14,057 nt of DNA from CAZJNX01 sp964547415 (GTDB taxonomy: Bacteria > Pseudomonadota > Alphaproteobacteria > Rhizobiales > Amorphaceae): assembly GCA_964547415.1 (NCBI GenBank), contig CAZJNX010000127.1, positions 1 to 14,057 on the forward strand. The letters run 5' to 3'. The position numbers and the translations under genes are program-made. Position 1 is the stretch's first letter, and each line of letters begins with the position of its first letter. This document shows, piece after piece, positions 1-7,486 of this stretch. The notes beneath the pieces are model-generated. The model was not told the DNA's origin. It searched no databases and saw nothing but the letters and a program-made list of their open reading frames with translations.

Positions 1-700
1 GGCCGACCCGGCGCCGCGCAGGCACGCTGGTGCTTGGGCCCGTCGGCGCTGCCGTTCGGCGTATGCCGTGTCCACCGCCGCGCCCTCCGCCCGCGAAAGG
101 CCTCACCCGGAGCCGGACGTGGGAAAGCGCGGCCGTGTCCGACGTTGTGCGGGTGGAGGCGGTGCCGGTGGGCCGTCTCGTCTGCCGACGGCGTCGGCGG
201 CAGCGCCGGCCGGGCCGCCGGCGGCGCCTGCGGGGTGCGCCTTGCCGACCCGATCGGGGCAAGGGCGCCTCCGGCCGTCGACCAGGCCGTGCCATCCCGT
301 CGTGCCGGCGGCGGTCGCGCGCGACAAGGGGCAGAGGGTCGGGGCACAGGGTCGGGGCCGCGGCACTCGGGCCGTTCGCGAAGACGCCGGCGCGCAAGGG
401 TGGTGCACCCGCTCCTGCACCCGCTCCGGGAAGAAGCGCGATCGGACCGCTGCGGACGCCGATGCCGACCAGCACGTGCGTGCCGTCGTGCGGCCCGGGC
501 CCGCGGCGGTCCGTTGCGCCATGGCGCACACCGGCGGGCCGGCGTGGGGATTGCCGGTCCGGGCACTGCCGGCGTAGACGGGCTGTCGACCCGTTCGGTC
601 GTCGTGGTGGAAAACGCACCCGCGGTCCCGCACCGGGTGGCCACGGCTCGCCCGCCGGCACTCTCGCCCGGTGGCGGCGAAGGTGAGGAAGACCGGGACG
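1..700. other. GC-rich stretch with no supportable gene
   Basis: Long open frames run through this stretch on both strands, but their products are almost entirely Arg, Pro, Gly and Ala with scattered Cys and no recognisable domain. This is what random, very GC-rich DNA gives because stop codons are rare. No Shine-Dalgarno plus start pair leads into a convincing protein. A 12-base tandem repeat with one mismatch lies at 405-416 and 417-428. The left part could be the tail of a gene lying mostly outside the window, but no such tail was recognised. Confidence 0.5.
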
Positions 701-1195
701 ATGAGCCGGCTCGACAGCTTCATCCGGCGGATGAGCGCGCAGCGGCACCTGATCGACCGGGCAGCCGCCCTCGTCGGCGACGTTCCGGGACCCGTGGTCG
801 ACCTCGGCCTCGGGGCGGGGCGGACCTTCGATCATCTCCGGGAGCGGCTGCCGGACCGGGACGTCTTTGCCTTCGGCCTCGAGCTCGACGCCGCCCTCGG
901 TGTCCTGCCGGATGCCCACCACCTCGTCATCGGCGACATCCGCGACACCCTTCCCGCCGCGCTGCCCCGCCTCGGCGCACGGGCGGCTCTCGTCCACAAC
1001 GACCTCGGCTCGGGCGATGCGGTGTTCAACGCGGCAACGTCCGCGTGGCTGTCGCCCCTCGTCCAGGCGATCCTCGCCCCGCGCGCGGTGGTCGTGACGA
1101 GCTTCCCCCTCGACCTGCCGGGCGCGCACGTCCTGGCGCTACCGGAAAGCGTCGCCCCTGGCCGCTACCACCTCTATCGCGCCGCGGCGGCCTGA
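701..1195 (+). CDS. Small class I SAM-dependent methyltransferase (Methyltransf_17-like)
   Basis: The 164-residue product has a compact Rossmann-type methyltransferase core. Motif I is VVDLGLGAGRTFDHL at residues 32-46 (the glycine-rich SAM loop). The strand ending in an acidic residue is VFAFGLELD at 55-63, the motif III region is VIGDIRD at 76-82, and VHNDLGSGD at 98-106 fits the post-motif catalytic face. The length and the opening MSRLDSFIRRMSAQR resemble short methyltransferases of alphaproteobacteria grouped as Methyltransf_17; that family name is from memory. The ATG at 701 is preferred over the upstream GTG at 671 because the family opens this way and an AGGAAG lies about 10 bases upstream. 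The substrate is unknown. It stands alone, with more than 600 bases of gene-free DNA on each side, so context gives no clue. Confidence 0.85.
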   Translation: MSRLDSFIRRMSAQRHLIDRAAALVGDVPGPVVDLGLGAGRTFDHLRERLPDRDVFAFGLELDAALGVLPDAHHLVIGDIRDTLPAALPRLGARAALVHNDLGSGDAVFNAATSAWLSPLVQAILAPRAVVVTSFPLDLPGAHVLALPESVAPGRYHLYRAAAA

Positions 1196-2404
1196 CGCGT
1201 TCGCCGGGTACCGGCGGGACGGTCGACGACGACCTGGACGAGCGTCCACAGCCGGTGCCCCGGGCGCGCGGACGGGGGCTCGCGCGCTCCCGGCCCCCGA
1301 AGACCCGGGTTCTTGCGAAAGCCACCGCTCACGGACTGCGGTCCGTGGCCGCGGGGTACCGCGATGCTTGCGGCGAGACCCCGACCGACCGCGCCGAAGC
1401 TGCGGCGCAGCCCCGCGAACGGGTTCGCGCACACCGTGGCGGGTCGCGCGATCGCTGGCATGGATGCCGACGCACCCGGCCGGACAGTGCTCGCCGGTGA
1501 TGAAGACGGCGGCCGTGCCCGCGCCGGCGTTCACGCGCGTCGGATCGGTGCCCCACGTCCTGTCGGCCCGCGCCGCGGCGACCGCCCGTCACATGAGAGG
1601 AGGTGACCGACCGGCAGGCCGGTCCGCCCGCACCGCGGCGGGCCTTCGCCTCGCCTGCCGCGACCATGCCCGCCGATGACGCCGGGCCCGCCCTCGCCGA
1701 TGCCGCCTTTCGTGCCGGGCCGCCTCGACGGGGCCCCGCGGCCCGGACGGTCGTCGCGGTCACGCAGCGCCGGCAGGAACAGGCACGGCGCACCGATCGC
1801 CTTGCCCGCGCACGCCGACGCGCCGGGCGTCGAGGCCGCCACCACCGTCGCGACGCCGGGCAGGACCTCGACATGGGCAGAGTGAAGGGGTGTCGCCCCG
1901 CGGCGGCAAGACTGCGCTGTCCGCGGGATCCGGCGGCGACGGACGGACCCTTGCCGTCCTCGCGTCGCTCGTCGGCCCCGTCCGCCTCGACCACGTCGTC
2001 CCGCAGCGCTCCCCCGGCACGCCCCCGAACGGGTCTTCGGCGGACACCTTCAGCGCCGCGGCCACGAGACCGCGCGGCGAACCATGCCGCCCAGGGCCGC
2101 GTGACGGGCCCATCGTACGCAATGCTGGAGACGCCTCGTCCGCTCCCCGTACGAGCCGGCCCTGTCGCACGGGCCACCCGCCCTCCTCCCGAAAGCCGCC
2201 CGCCGCAACGGAACGCCGGCTCGGCTCCCGGCCAACGGCCGCACGGCCCGGCCGAGGGATCGCCGCGACGGCCGGAGTTGCCGCGCCGCCTCGCGCGCTG
2301 CGGCGCGGTGCCCCACGGGCCGGCACCCATCCGGGAGTGCCGGGTGTCCGCCGGTCCCGCGGCGCGGGCCGACAAGGAGAACGGGCTGCGGTTACGTGGC
2401 TGAC
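1196..2404. other. 1.2 kb without an intact gene, possibly a decayed minus-strand gene
   Basis: No frame gives a convincing full protein. On the minus strand, short pieces look coding-like in codon use and composition but lie in different frames. These are about 2090-1990 (GLVAAALKVSAEDPFGGV, then DDVVEADGADERREDGKG in another frame), about 1880-1740 (HVEVLPGVATVVAASTPGAS followed by KAIGAPCLFLPALRDRDD), and about 1560-1450 (GTDPTRVNAGAGTAAVFITG). A remnant with several frameshifts would fit, but I cannot name a family. The stretch lies directly downstream of the tRNA-Thr 3' end. It includes hairpins at 2320-2343 (7-bp CCGGCAC/GTGCCGG) and 2356-2368 (CCCGC/GCGGG); either could follow the tRNA transcript, but neither has a T-run on the minus strand. 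Confidence 0.4.
1202..1216 (+). terminator. Hairpin just after the methyltransferase stop
   Basis: CGCCGG (1202-1207), loop GTA, CCGGCG (1211-1216) form a perfect 6-bp GC stem beginning 6 bases after the stop codon. There is no T-run after it, so it is a terminator-like or transcript-end hairpin rather than a textbook intrinsic terminator. Confidence 0.35.
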
Positions 2405-2479
2405 TGGTGCCGCAGGGGAGGATTGAACTCCCGACCTCACCCTTACCAAGGGTGCGCTCTACCACTGAGCTACTGCGGC
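2405..2479 (-). tRNA. trnT: tRNA-Thr (anticodon GGT)
   Basis: Read on the minus strand, the 75-base gene folds into a full cloverleaf. The acceptor stem is GCCGCAG pairing with CTGCGGC (7 of 7). The D stem is GCTC/GAGC with an AGTGGTA loop. The anticodon stem is CACCC/GGGTG with loop TTGGTAA, giving anticodon GGT at plus-strand 2447-2445. The variable loop is AGGTC, and the T stem GGGAG/CTCCC has loop TTCAATC. The discriminator is A and the CCA end is encoded. It reads threonine ACC and ACT codons. No clear -35/-10 pair was seen upstream (2480-2560). No second copy of its 3' end was noticed in the window, so there is no evidence of an integrated element here. Confidence 0.98.
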
Positions 2480-2656
2480 TGTCCCCGCTCCTTGCCACAG
2501 GGCCGGTGGGGATGCAACCGCGCTCTCGCAGCGGCCGGGCCTTCCGCCAGGTGGTGCTGAACGCGACAATTTCTTCACGGCGCACGCAACCAGAAGCCAC
2601 AGGGCGCGTTGACCCCATGCCCCGAGCTTTCGTGAAAAGGCGCCGGTGCGCCCCCC

Positions 2657-2682
2657 GTTTGCCATTTGTTAATGGCGCTAAC
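2657..2682. repeat. Inverted repeat in the tRNA-regulator intergenic region
   Basis: GCCATT (2661-2666), TGTT, AATGGC (2671-2676) is a perfect 6-bp inverted repeat. GTT at 2657-2659 and AAC at 2680-2682 can extend it across an asymmetric internal loop. It lies in a locally less GC-rich patch, so it could be an operator or promoter-proximal hairpin for transcription to the right. Confidence 0.35.
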
Positions 2683-2717
2683 GGCGGACGGGTTCCACAT
2701 AGGGATGTGCGGAGCAC

Positions 2718-2750
2718 GAGGTGCACCTCTCCGCCGTCGGCGACCGGCGG
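2718..2750. repeat. Palindrome plus adjacent hairpin upstream of the small ORF
   Basis: GAGGTGCACCTC (2718-2729) is a perfect 12-base palindrome. It is followed at once by CCGCCG (2731-2736), an 8-base loop and CGGCGG (2745-2750). CGCCGTC at 2732-2738 is also exactly complementary to GACGGCG at 2785-2791, which covers the spacer between the Shine-Dalgarno and the ATG of the small ORF at 2792. Alternative RNA folds are therefore possible, although 7-bp matches arise easily in such GC-rich DNA. Confidence 0.3.
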
Positions 2751-2791
2751 TCTGGAGGACGCTCCACTGGGCAAGCCTGGAGGTGACGGCG

Positions 2792-2914
2792 ATGTCGAGA
2801 CTGAACGCGAGCCGGGCCAGCGCACGGACGCAGGGCGAACGCCCTGTCCGGATGGTTGGTGGACTGTCCTTCTGGACAGGGTGCCCTCGGTTGTCCCGCC
2901 ATCTCAGATTGTGA
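2792..2914 (+). CDS. Possible small ORF (40 residues) with a very strong ribosome binding site
   Basis: The ATG at 2792 follows GGAGGTGA (2779-2786) with 5 bases of spacing, the best Shine-Dalgarno and start pair I noticed in the window. The product is 40 residues, basic (many Arg), and begins MSRLNASRASARTQ. The middle carries GGLSFWTGC. It has no signal peptide or membrane helix and I do not recognise it. The ORF overlaps the alternative hairpins at 2842-2881, so it could be a leader peptide or simply a chance frame. The next gene, the XRE regulator, starts about 240 bases downstream. The call rests on the ribosome binding site alone. Confidence 0.35.
   Translation: MSRLNASRASARTQGERPVRMVGGLSFWTGCPRLSRHLRL
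2842..2881. repeat. Two mutually exclusive hairpins sharing one arm
   Basis: GGACAGGG at 2874-2881 can pair with CCCTGTCC at 2842-2849 (8 bp). Its first six bases can instead pair with CTGTCC at 2864-2869 around a TTCT loop (6 bp). This three-copy arrangement has the logic of an attenuator. No T-run follows, so termination is not shown. Confidence 0.4.
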
Positions 2915-3122
2915 TAGCGTTCTGGAGGTCGCGCACTTGCAGCTCGCGGAACACCCACACGGCCAACAAGCAAGTCCGTTTGTCGATTGCCGGGTGTCGG
3001 AAGCATCGTTCTTATCGAGCGGGAAGGTCCGACGGAAACCCCCGGAGGTTGACTCCCACGCGAGTTTCAGGCCAAACGGCTGTCGTAGACAAAAGCGCTC
3101 AGATTTATCCAAAACCATTAGC

Positions 3123-3138
3123 ACACCGCAAACGGTGT
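3123..3138. promoter_or_regulatory. Operator-like inverted repeat upstream of the XRE regulator
   Basis: ACACCG (3123-3128), CAAA, CGGTGT (3133-3138) is a perfect inverted repeat ending 16 bases before the ATG at 3155. It sits at the end of the most AT-rich stretch in the window (about 3082-3120), where a promoter would be expected, although no clear -35/-10 pair stands out. Many XRE-type regulators bind such a site to control their own gene, so autoregulation is a reasonable inference. It could instead act as an mRNA hairpin close to the ribosome binding site. Confidence 0.4.
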
Positions 3139-3154
3139 CACCTGGAGCAACACA

Positions 3155-3631
3155 ATGGTCGTGACGAAGACCTCGGCTCCCGCCGCACGCGTGCAGCGGG
3201 CCGATATTCCTAATCAGCGGTCCGCCAACTCGATCGACTGGCACGTGGGCTCGCGATTGCGCCTGCGCCGGCTCGAGCTGGGCATGAGCCAGGAAAAGCT
3301 CGCCGAGGCTCTCGGAATTACCTTCCAGCAGGTGCAGAAGTACGAGCGCGGAACGAACCGGATCGGGGCGAGCCGCCTGCACCAGATCGCCCTCGCGCTG
3401 CAGGTGCCGATCACCTTCTTCTTCGAAGGCGCGGCCGACGAGGGGGTGCCCCGGAACGAGCACACGGCCCACAGCTCGCCGCTCGCCGACGCGCTGTCCG
3501 ACGCGGCCACCGTGCGCCTCCTCAGGGCCTTCGCCCAGATCGAGGACCCGGCCGTGAAGCAGAAGGCGGTGACCGTCATCGAGGCGATCGCCGAAGCGTC
3601 GGGAACGTCGGATCCGGTCGTTCCCAACTGA
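3155..3631 (+). CDS. XRE-family (Cro/C1-type) helix-turn-helix transcriptional regulator
   Basis: The 158-residue product has a loose N-terminal tail (1-28) and then a Cro/C1-type HTH domain at about 29-92. Key parts are VGSRLRLRRLELGMSQEKLA (31-50), the recognition helix region ITFQQVQKYERGTNRI (55-70), and IALALQVPITFFFEG (78-92). The C-terminal part (about 110-148) is a helical region, ending in AVTVIEAIAEA, that may mediate dimerisation. This architecture is common in single-domain regulators of Hyphomicrobiales. The ATG at 3155 has CTGGAG about 7 bases upstream, next to the inverted repeat at 3123-3138. The targets are unknown. The gene converges on hyuB and is 168 bases from its stop, so it need not regulate it. 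Confidence 0.93.
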   Translation: MVVTKTSAPAARVQRADIPNQRSANSIDWHVGSRLRLRRLELGMSQEKLAEALGITFQQVQKYERGTNRIGASRLHQIALALQVPITFFFEGAADEGVPRNEHTAHSSPLADALSDAATVRLLRAFAQIEDPAVKQKAVTVIEAIAEASGTSDPVVPN

Positions 3632-3645
3632 TCCGCACCGTCCCG

Positions 3646-3661
3646 CGCCCGGGCTCGGGCG
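3646..3661 (+). terminator. Short hairpin after the XRE regulator
   Basis: CGCCCG (3646-3651), loop GGCT, CGGGCG (3656-3661) form a 6-bp stem 14 bases after the stop codon. Only two T residues follow (3663-3664), so it is a weak terminator candidate between two convergent transcription units. Confidence 0.3.
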
Positions 3662-3799
3662 GTTGTCCACAGGTTGTGCGCGGCCGGTCGACGCGGATGG
3701 GGACCGGCCGCCGGCCTTGCCCTCGGCGCAGCGTCCCTGCGGCCGTGCGATCCGTCCCGCTGCCCTGTGGCAGGTCGACGCGCCCCGTCTTCCGGTCGG

Positions 3800-5452
3800 T
3801 CACGTGCGGCCGGCGAGGAGGGCGTTCTCGGCATCCCTCTGCCGGGCGGCCGGGTCGCGCTCGGCCGGATCGCCGTAGCCGCCACCGCCCGGCGTGCGCA
3901 GTACGCACCCGTCGCCCGGCCGCAGGTAGAGCCGGTCGATCTTGGTGCCGTGGGCCGAGCGGAACGCCTCGCCGCCGACGTGGAAGGTGTGATCCGCCGT
4001 CGCGCCCGGCTCCCCGCCGAGGATGCCGTAGGGCGGCGTCGTCCCCCGGTCGCCCACCAGCGTCAGGTAGCCGTCGCCCTCGCTGAGGTGGAAGGCGATC
4101 TCCACCCCGAACCCGCCACGCCACCGTCCATCGCCCGCCGACCCTTCCCGGATCGCGTAGCGGGTGAACAGGATCGGCACGGACTGCTCCAGCACCTCGA
4201 CCGACGAGTTGCGCGAGGCGGCGATGATGGTCGACCCGTTGGTGAGGCCGTCCCCCCCGTTCCAGCCGCCGTAGCCGCCGCCGAAGAAGAAGATCGTGGC
4301 ATAGCGCCCGTGCCGCGGGCTCTCGCCGCCCATGCCGACGTTGGTTCCGGTCGTGAAGGCGCCCGCCGGCACCCGCTCCGGGATCGCCTGGGCGAGAGCT
4401 CCCATCACGACGCCCACGAGGCGGTGGGAGGTCTCCGTCGTCGTGCCGGAGACCGGGGAGGGCGGCCGCGGATTGAAGAGGGATCCCTCGGGCACCACCG
4501 TCCGGAAGGGCACGAAGCAGCCCGCGTTGATGGGAACGTCCGCGAAGACGTGCTTCATGCCGATCATCAGGGACGTGATCGTGCTCGACAGGGGCGTGTT
4601 GAACGGCCCCCGCGTCGCGGGCGAGCTTCCCGACAGGTCGAAGGTGATCTCGTCCCCCGCCACCGTCATGGCGAGGTCGAGGACGATCGGCCCGTCGTCC
4701 ACCCCGTCGCTGTCCATGGCGTCTCGGAAGCGGTAGACGCCGTCCGGGATCTCCTGGATGCGCGCGCGCATCAGCCGCTCCGAGCGGGCCTTCAGCTCGT
4801 CGATCGCGCGGAACAGCACGTCGTCGCCGAAGCGGCGGAAGAGCCCGTCCATCCGCTTCACGCCGAGGTCGAGGGCATTGAGCTGGGCGGCCATGTCGCC
4901 GTAGCGGTCCTCGGCGACGCGCATGTTGAGCATCATCACCTCGACGAGGTCCCGGTCGAGGACGCCCTCGCGCACGATCCGCACCGGCGGCAGGCGCAGC
5001 CCCTCCTGGTAGACGTCGGTCGCGACCGGGGTGAAGCCGCCGGGCGTCATCCCGCCCACGTCCGGCCAGTGTCCGGTGTTCGCGAGCAGCGCCTTCAGCG
5101 TCCCGTCCTGGAAGAAGGGCCGCACGAACTTCACGTCCATCACGTGCGTCCCGCCCCGGTAGGGATCGTTGACGATGAAGACGTCCCCGTCCCGCATGGT
5201 CTCGGGCGGGTGGCTCTTCAGCACCTCCTGGACGGTGTGCTGCATGACCACGATGAAGATGGGCAGCCCGGTCTCGCCCTGGGCGATCACCTCGCCCGTC
5301 CCGGGGTGGAAGATCCCGCTCGCCCGGTCCCAGGCGTCCGCGATGACCGGCGAGATGGCGGACGAGGCGAGGACCGTGTCCATCTCGTCGGCGATCTGTT
5401 CCAGCGCGCCGCGCACGACGGCGAGCGTGACGGGATCGACGGTCTCGCTCAC
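3800..5452 (-). CDS. hyuB: Hydantoinase B / 5-oxoprolinase-type subunit (HyuB)
   Basis: The 550-residue product is a full-length HyuB-type subunit. HyuB works with HyuA in ATP-dependent opening of lactam or hydantoin rings such as N-methylhydantoin or 5-oxoproline. Family signatures in order are DPVTLAVVRGALEQIADEMD (6-25), the DRASGIF segment (42-48), GDVFIVNDPYRGGTHVMDV (89-107), NTGHWPDVGG further on, and the glycine-rich end TPGGGGYGDP (520-529). The GTG at 5452 was chosen because it overlaps the hyuA stop in a GTGA arrangement, a sign of translational coupling, and gives the usual MSETVDPVTL-like opening. It is the last gene of the unit. No transporter, racemase or carbamoylase lies nearby to suggest the substrate. 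Confidence 0.95.
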   Translation of the reverse strand: MSETVDPVTLAVVRGALEQIADEMDTVLASSAISPVIADAWDRASGIFHPGTGEVIAQGETGLPIFIVVMQHTVQEVLKSHPPETMRDGDVFIVNDPYRGGTHVMDVKFVRPFFQDGTLKALLANTGHWPDVGGMTPGGFTPVATDVYQEGLRLPPVRIVREGVLDRDLVEVMMLNMRVAEDRYGDMAAQLNALDLGVKRMDGLFRRFGDDVLFRAIDELKARSERLMRARIQEIPDGVYRFRDAMDSDGVDDGPIVLDLAMTVAGDEITFDLSGSSPATRGPFNTPLSSTITSLMIGMKHVFADVPINAGCFVPFRTVVPEGSLFNPRPPSPVSGTTTETSHRLVGVVMGALAQAIPERVPAGAFTTGTNVGMGGESPRHGRYATIFFFGGGYGGWNGGDGLTNGSTIIAASRNSSVEVLEQSVPILFTRYAIREGSAGDGRWRGGFGVEIAFHLSEGDGYLTLVGDRGTTPPYGILGGEPGATADHTFHVGGEAFRSAHGTKIDRLYLRPGDGCVLRTPGGGGYGDPAERDPAARQRDAENALLAGRT

Positions 5453-7486
5453 GGGGCTCTCTCCAGGAGGATGTTGCCGGTCGGGTGGACGGTGCCGCGG
5501 AAGCCGGGCTCGATGAAGGTGGTGGAATCGTCCTGCCACAGGACCGCCGGCCCCTCCACCACGGCGCCGGCCGGCAGCGCCGCCCGGGCGTAGCCGCGCG
5601 CCGCGACCGCCCGCCCACCGAAGTGGACGTCGGCGGCGAGGGGCTCCGGCATCGGCCCTTCGGGCACGGCCGCGAGGGCGGCGACGGACGGCGGCGCGGC
5701 CGCGCTCTCCACGGTGACGCGCAGGCGCACGATCCGGACGGCCTGGCCCGGCAGCAGCTCCGCGTACCGGCCGCGGTAGGCGGCCTCGAAGGCCATCGCC
5801 ACCCCGTCCCTTCCGATCGGCCCCTCCGCGGGGAGCGGCACGTCGATCACGTGGGTCTGGCCCCGGTAGCACATGTCGGCGGCCCGTTCGACGCGCACCT
5901 CGCCCGGCGCCACCCCTTCCCTCTCGAGGAGCGCCCGCCCCCGCCGCTCGAGAGCGGCGAACGCCGCCTCGAGGTCGGTCGGGTCCAGCCCCTCCACGGG
6001 GGTGTCGAAGGTGGCCGTGAAGTCGTGGCGCAGGCGCCCGAGGATGCAGCCGAGGGCGGAGGTGAGCCCCGGGAAGCGCGGGATCACCGCGCCCTTCATC
6101 CCGACCTCCCGCACCAGGCGGTTGGCGTGGAGCGGCCCCGCGCCGCCGAAGGCGATCATGGTGAACTCGCGCGGGTCGAGCCCCTTGGCGAGGAGCCGCT
6201 GGCGGATGTGCCCGCCCATGCCCGCCGCCGCGATGGTCAGGATCGCCTCGGCGGCGGCCTCCCCGTCGAGCCCGGGCGGCGCGCCGACCCGCTCCGCGAT
6301 CGCGGCGGCCGCCGCCTCCCGGTCGAGGGGGCGGTGAGCGCCGCGCCCGATCGCCCGCGCCGGGTCGAGGAGGCCGAGGACGACGCAGGCGTCCGTGACC
6401 GTGGGGATCTTGCCGCCCCGCCCGAACGCGACGGGCCCGGGGTCCGCGCCCGCGCTCTCCGGCCCGACGNNNNNNNNNNCCGGCCGCGTCCACACGGGCG
6501 AGGCTGCCCCCGCCCGCCCCGATGGCGTCCACGTCCAGCATCGGCACGCACAGCTCCACCCCGAACTCGAGGCGCTTTTCCAGCGTGAGGTCCGGCGAGC
6601 CGTCGCGGATCACGCAGATGTCGAGGCTCGTCCCGCCCATGTCGCACGACACGGCCCGGTCGAGCCCGAGGTCGGCCGCGATCCCGACCCCGGCGGTCAC
6701 GCCCGCGGCGGGCCCCGACAGGATCGTGCCGGCGGCGAAGCCGGGCGCCACCGCCGCCGTCATCACCCCGCCGTTCGACTGGACGACGAGGAGGTCCCGC
6801 CGGTAGCCGGCCTCCGCCAGGCGTCCGCCGAGGCGACCGAAGTAGCGGTCGATGAGCGGGCGCACGTAGCCCGCGACGACGGCGCTGCTCGTGCGCTCGA
6901 ACTCGCGCACCGCCGGCATGACGTCCGAGGAGATCACGATGTGCCGGTTGGGCCACACGTCGGCGAGCGCCTCCCGCGCGGCGCGCTCGTGGGCCGGGTT
7001 GGCATAGGCGTGCAGAAAGGCGATGACGAGGACCTCGCAGCCCTCGGCGAGGAGCGCCCGCGCCACCTCGCGCACCTCGGCCGGATCGAGCGGGACGAGG
7101 ACGTCGCCGTGCGCGTCGATCCGCTCGTCCACCTCGCGGCGCAGGCGGCGCTCGATCAGCGGCGTGAAGCTGCCCTCGAGGCCGTAGGTTCGCGGCCGGT
7201 CCCGCCGGCGCAGCTCCAGCACGTCCCGGAAGCCGCGGGTCGTGACGAGGCCGCACCGCGCCCCCTTGCGCTCGATCACCGCGTTCGTCGCCACCGTGGT
7301 GCCGTGGACGAGGAGGTCCACCTCCGCGAGCGGCACCCCGAGGCGCGAGAGCCCCGCGACCATCCCGTCGGCCTGGTTCGACGGCGTCGAGGGCAGCTTC
7401 GCCGTCACGAGGGAGCCCGCGTCCGTGTCCACGAGGACGAGGTCCGTGTTGGTGCCCCCGATGTCGACCCCGACCAGCCTAGGCAC
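5449..7486 (-). CDS. hyuA: Hydantoinase A / 5-oxoprolinase-type ATPase subunit (HyuA), interrupted by an assembly gap
   Basis: HyuA is the ATP-binding partner of HyuB, with an actin/hexokinase-like fold. Visible motifs are VGVDIGGTNTDLVLVD (5-20, phosphate loop), VHGTTVATNAVIERKG (60-75), the second phosphate motif DMGGTSLDICVI (282-293) and GAGGGSLARVD (323-333). After the gap come VGPESAGADPGP and, later, AFGGAGPLHA. The start is the GTG at 7486, with GGGAGG six bases upstream and the glycine-rich motif right after it. The parts before and after the Ns are in different frames only because the gap is written as 10 Ns. A gap of 9 or 12 bases restores one frame and a protein of about 678-679 residues, the normal family length. 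I therefore treat the gene as intact. Confidence 0.93.
6470..6479. other. Assembly gap of 10 N inside hyuA
   Basis: Ten Ns interrupt hyuA between codon 336 (GGN, glycine) and the C that closes the codon before VGP. Counting both sides, the true number of missing bases must be a multiple of three for one continuous frame. Ten looks like an arbitrary placeholder length. Confidence 0.95.

Noticed and set aside
34..1500. A 488-codon plus-strand open frame overlapping the methyltransferase
   Set aside because: The product is Arg/Pro/Gly/Ala-rich with no domain. It is a chance open frame in very GC-rich DNA, while the methyltransferase in another frame has clear family motifs.
1593..1679. Short plus-strand frame at the GAGAGGAGGTGA sequence
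   Set aside because: The ATG lies upstream of or inside the Shine-Dalgarno-like sequence. Its frame ends after 28 codons with a composition like random GC-rich DNA, and the GTG at 1603 leads to an equally unconvincing product.
1740..1880. HVEVLPGVATVV as part of a precorrin methyltransferase or an ankyrin repeat
   Set aside because: The resemblance is limited to a few residues, and the flanking sequence does not continue either family pattern.
2405..2479. tRNA-Thr as the attachment site of an integrated element
   Set aside because: No integrase, no second copy of the tRNA 3' end and no mobile gene is visible in the window.
2669..2683. TTAA...TAAC resembling a CtrA binding site
   Set aside because: The spacing between half-sites does not match TTAA-N7-TTAA; the inverted repeat at 2661-2676 explains the sequence better.
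1329..2825. A 498-codon minus-strand open frame containing SSSVVERTLGKGEVGSS
   Set aside because: That segment is the tRNA-Thr gene translated as if it were protein, a familiar artefact. The rest has no coherent domain.
3663..3671. TTGTCCACA, one mismatch from a DnaA box
   Set aside because: It is a single site with no cluster, no AT-rich unwinding region and no replication genes nearby, so it is not evidence of an origin.
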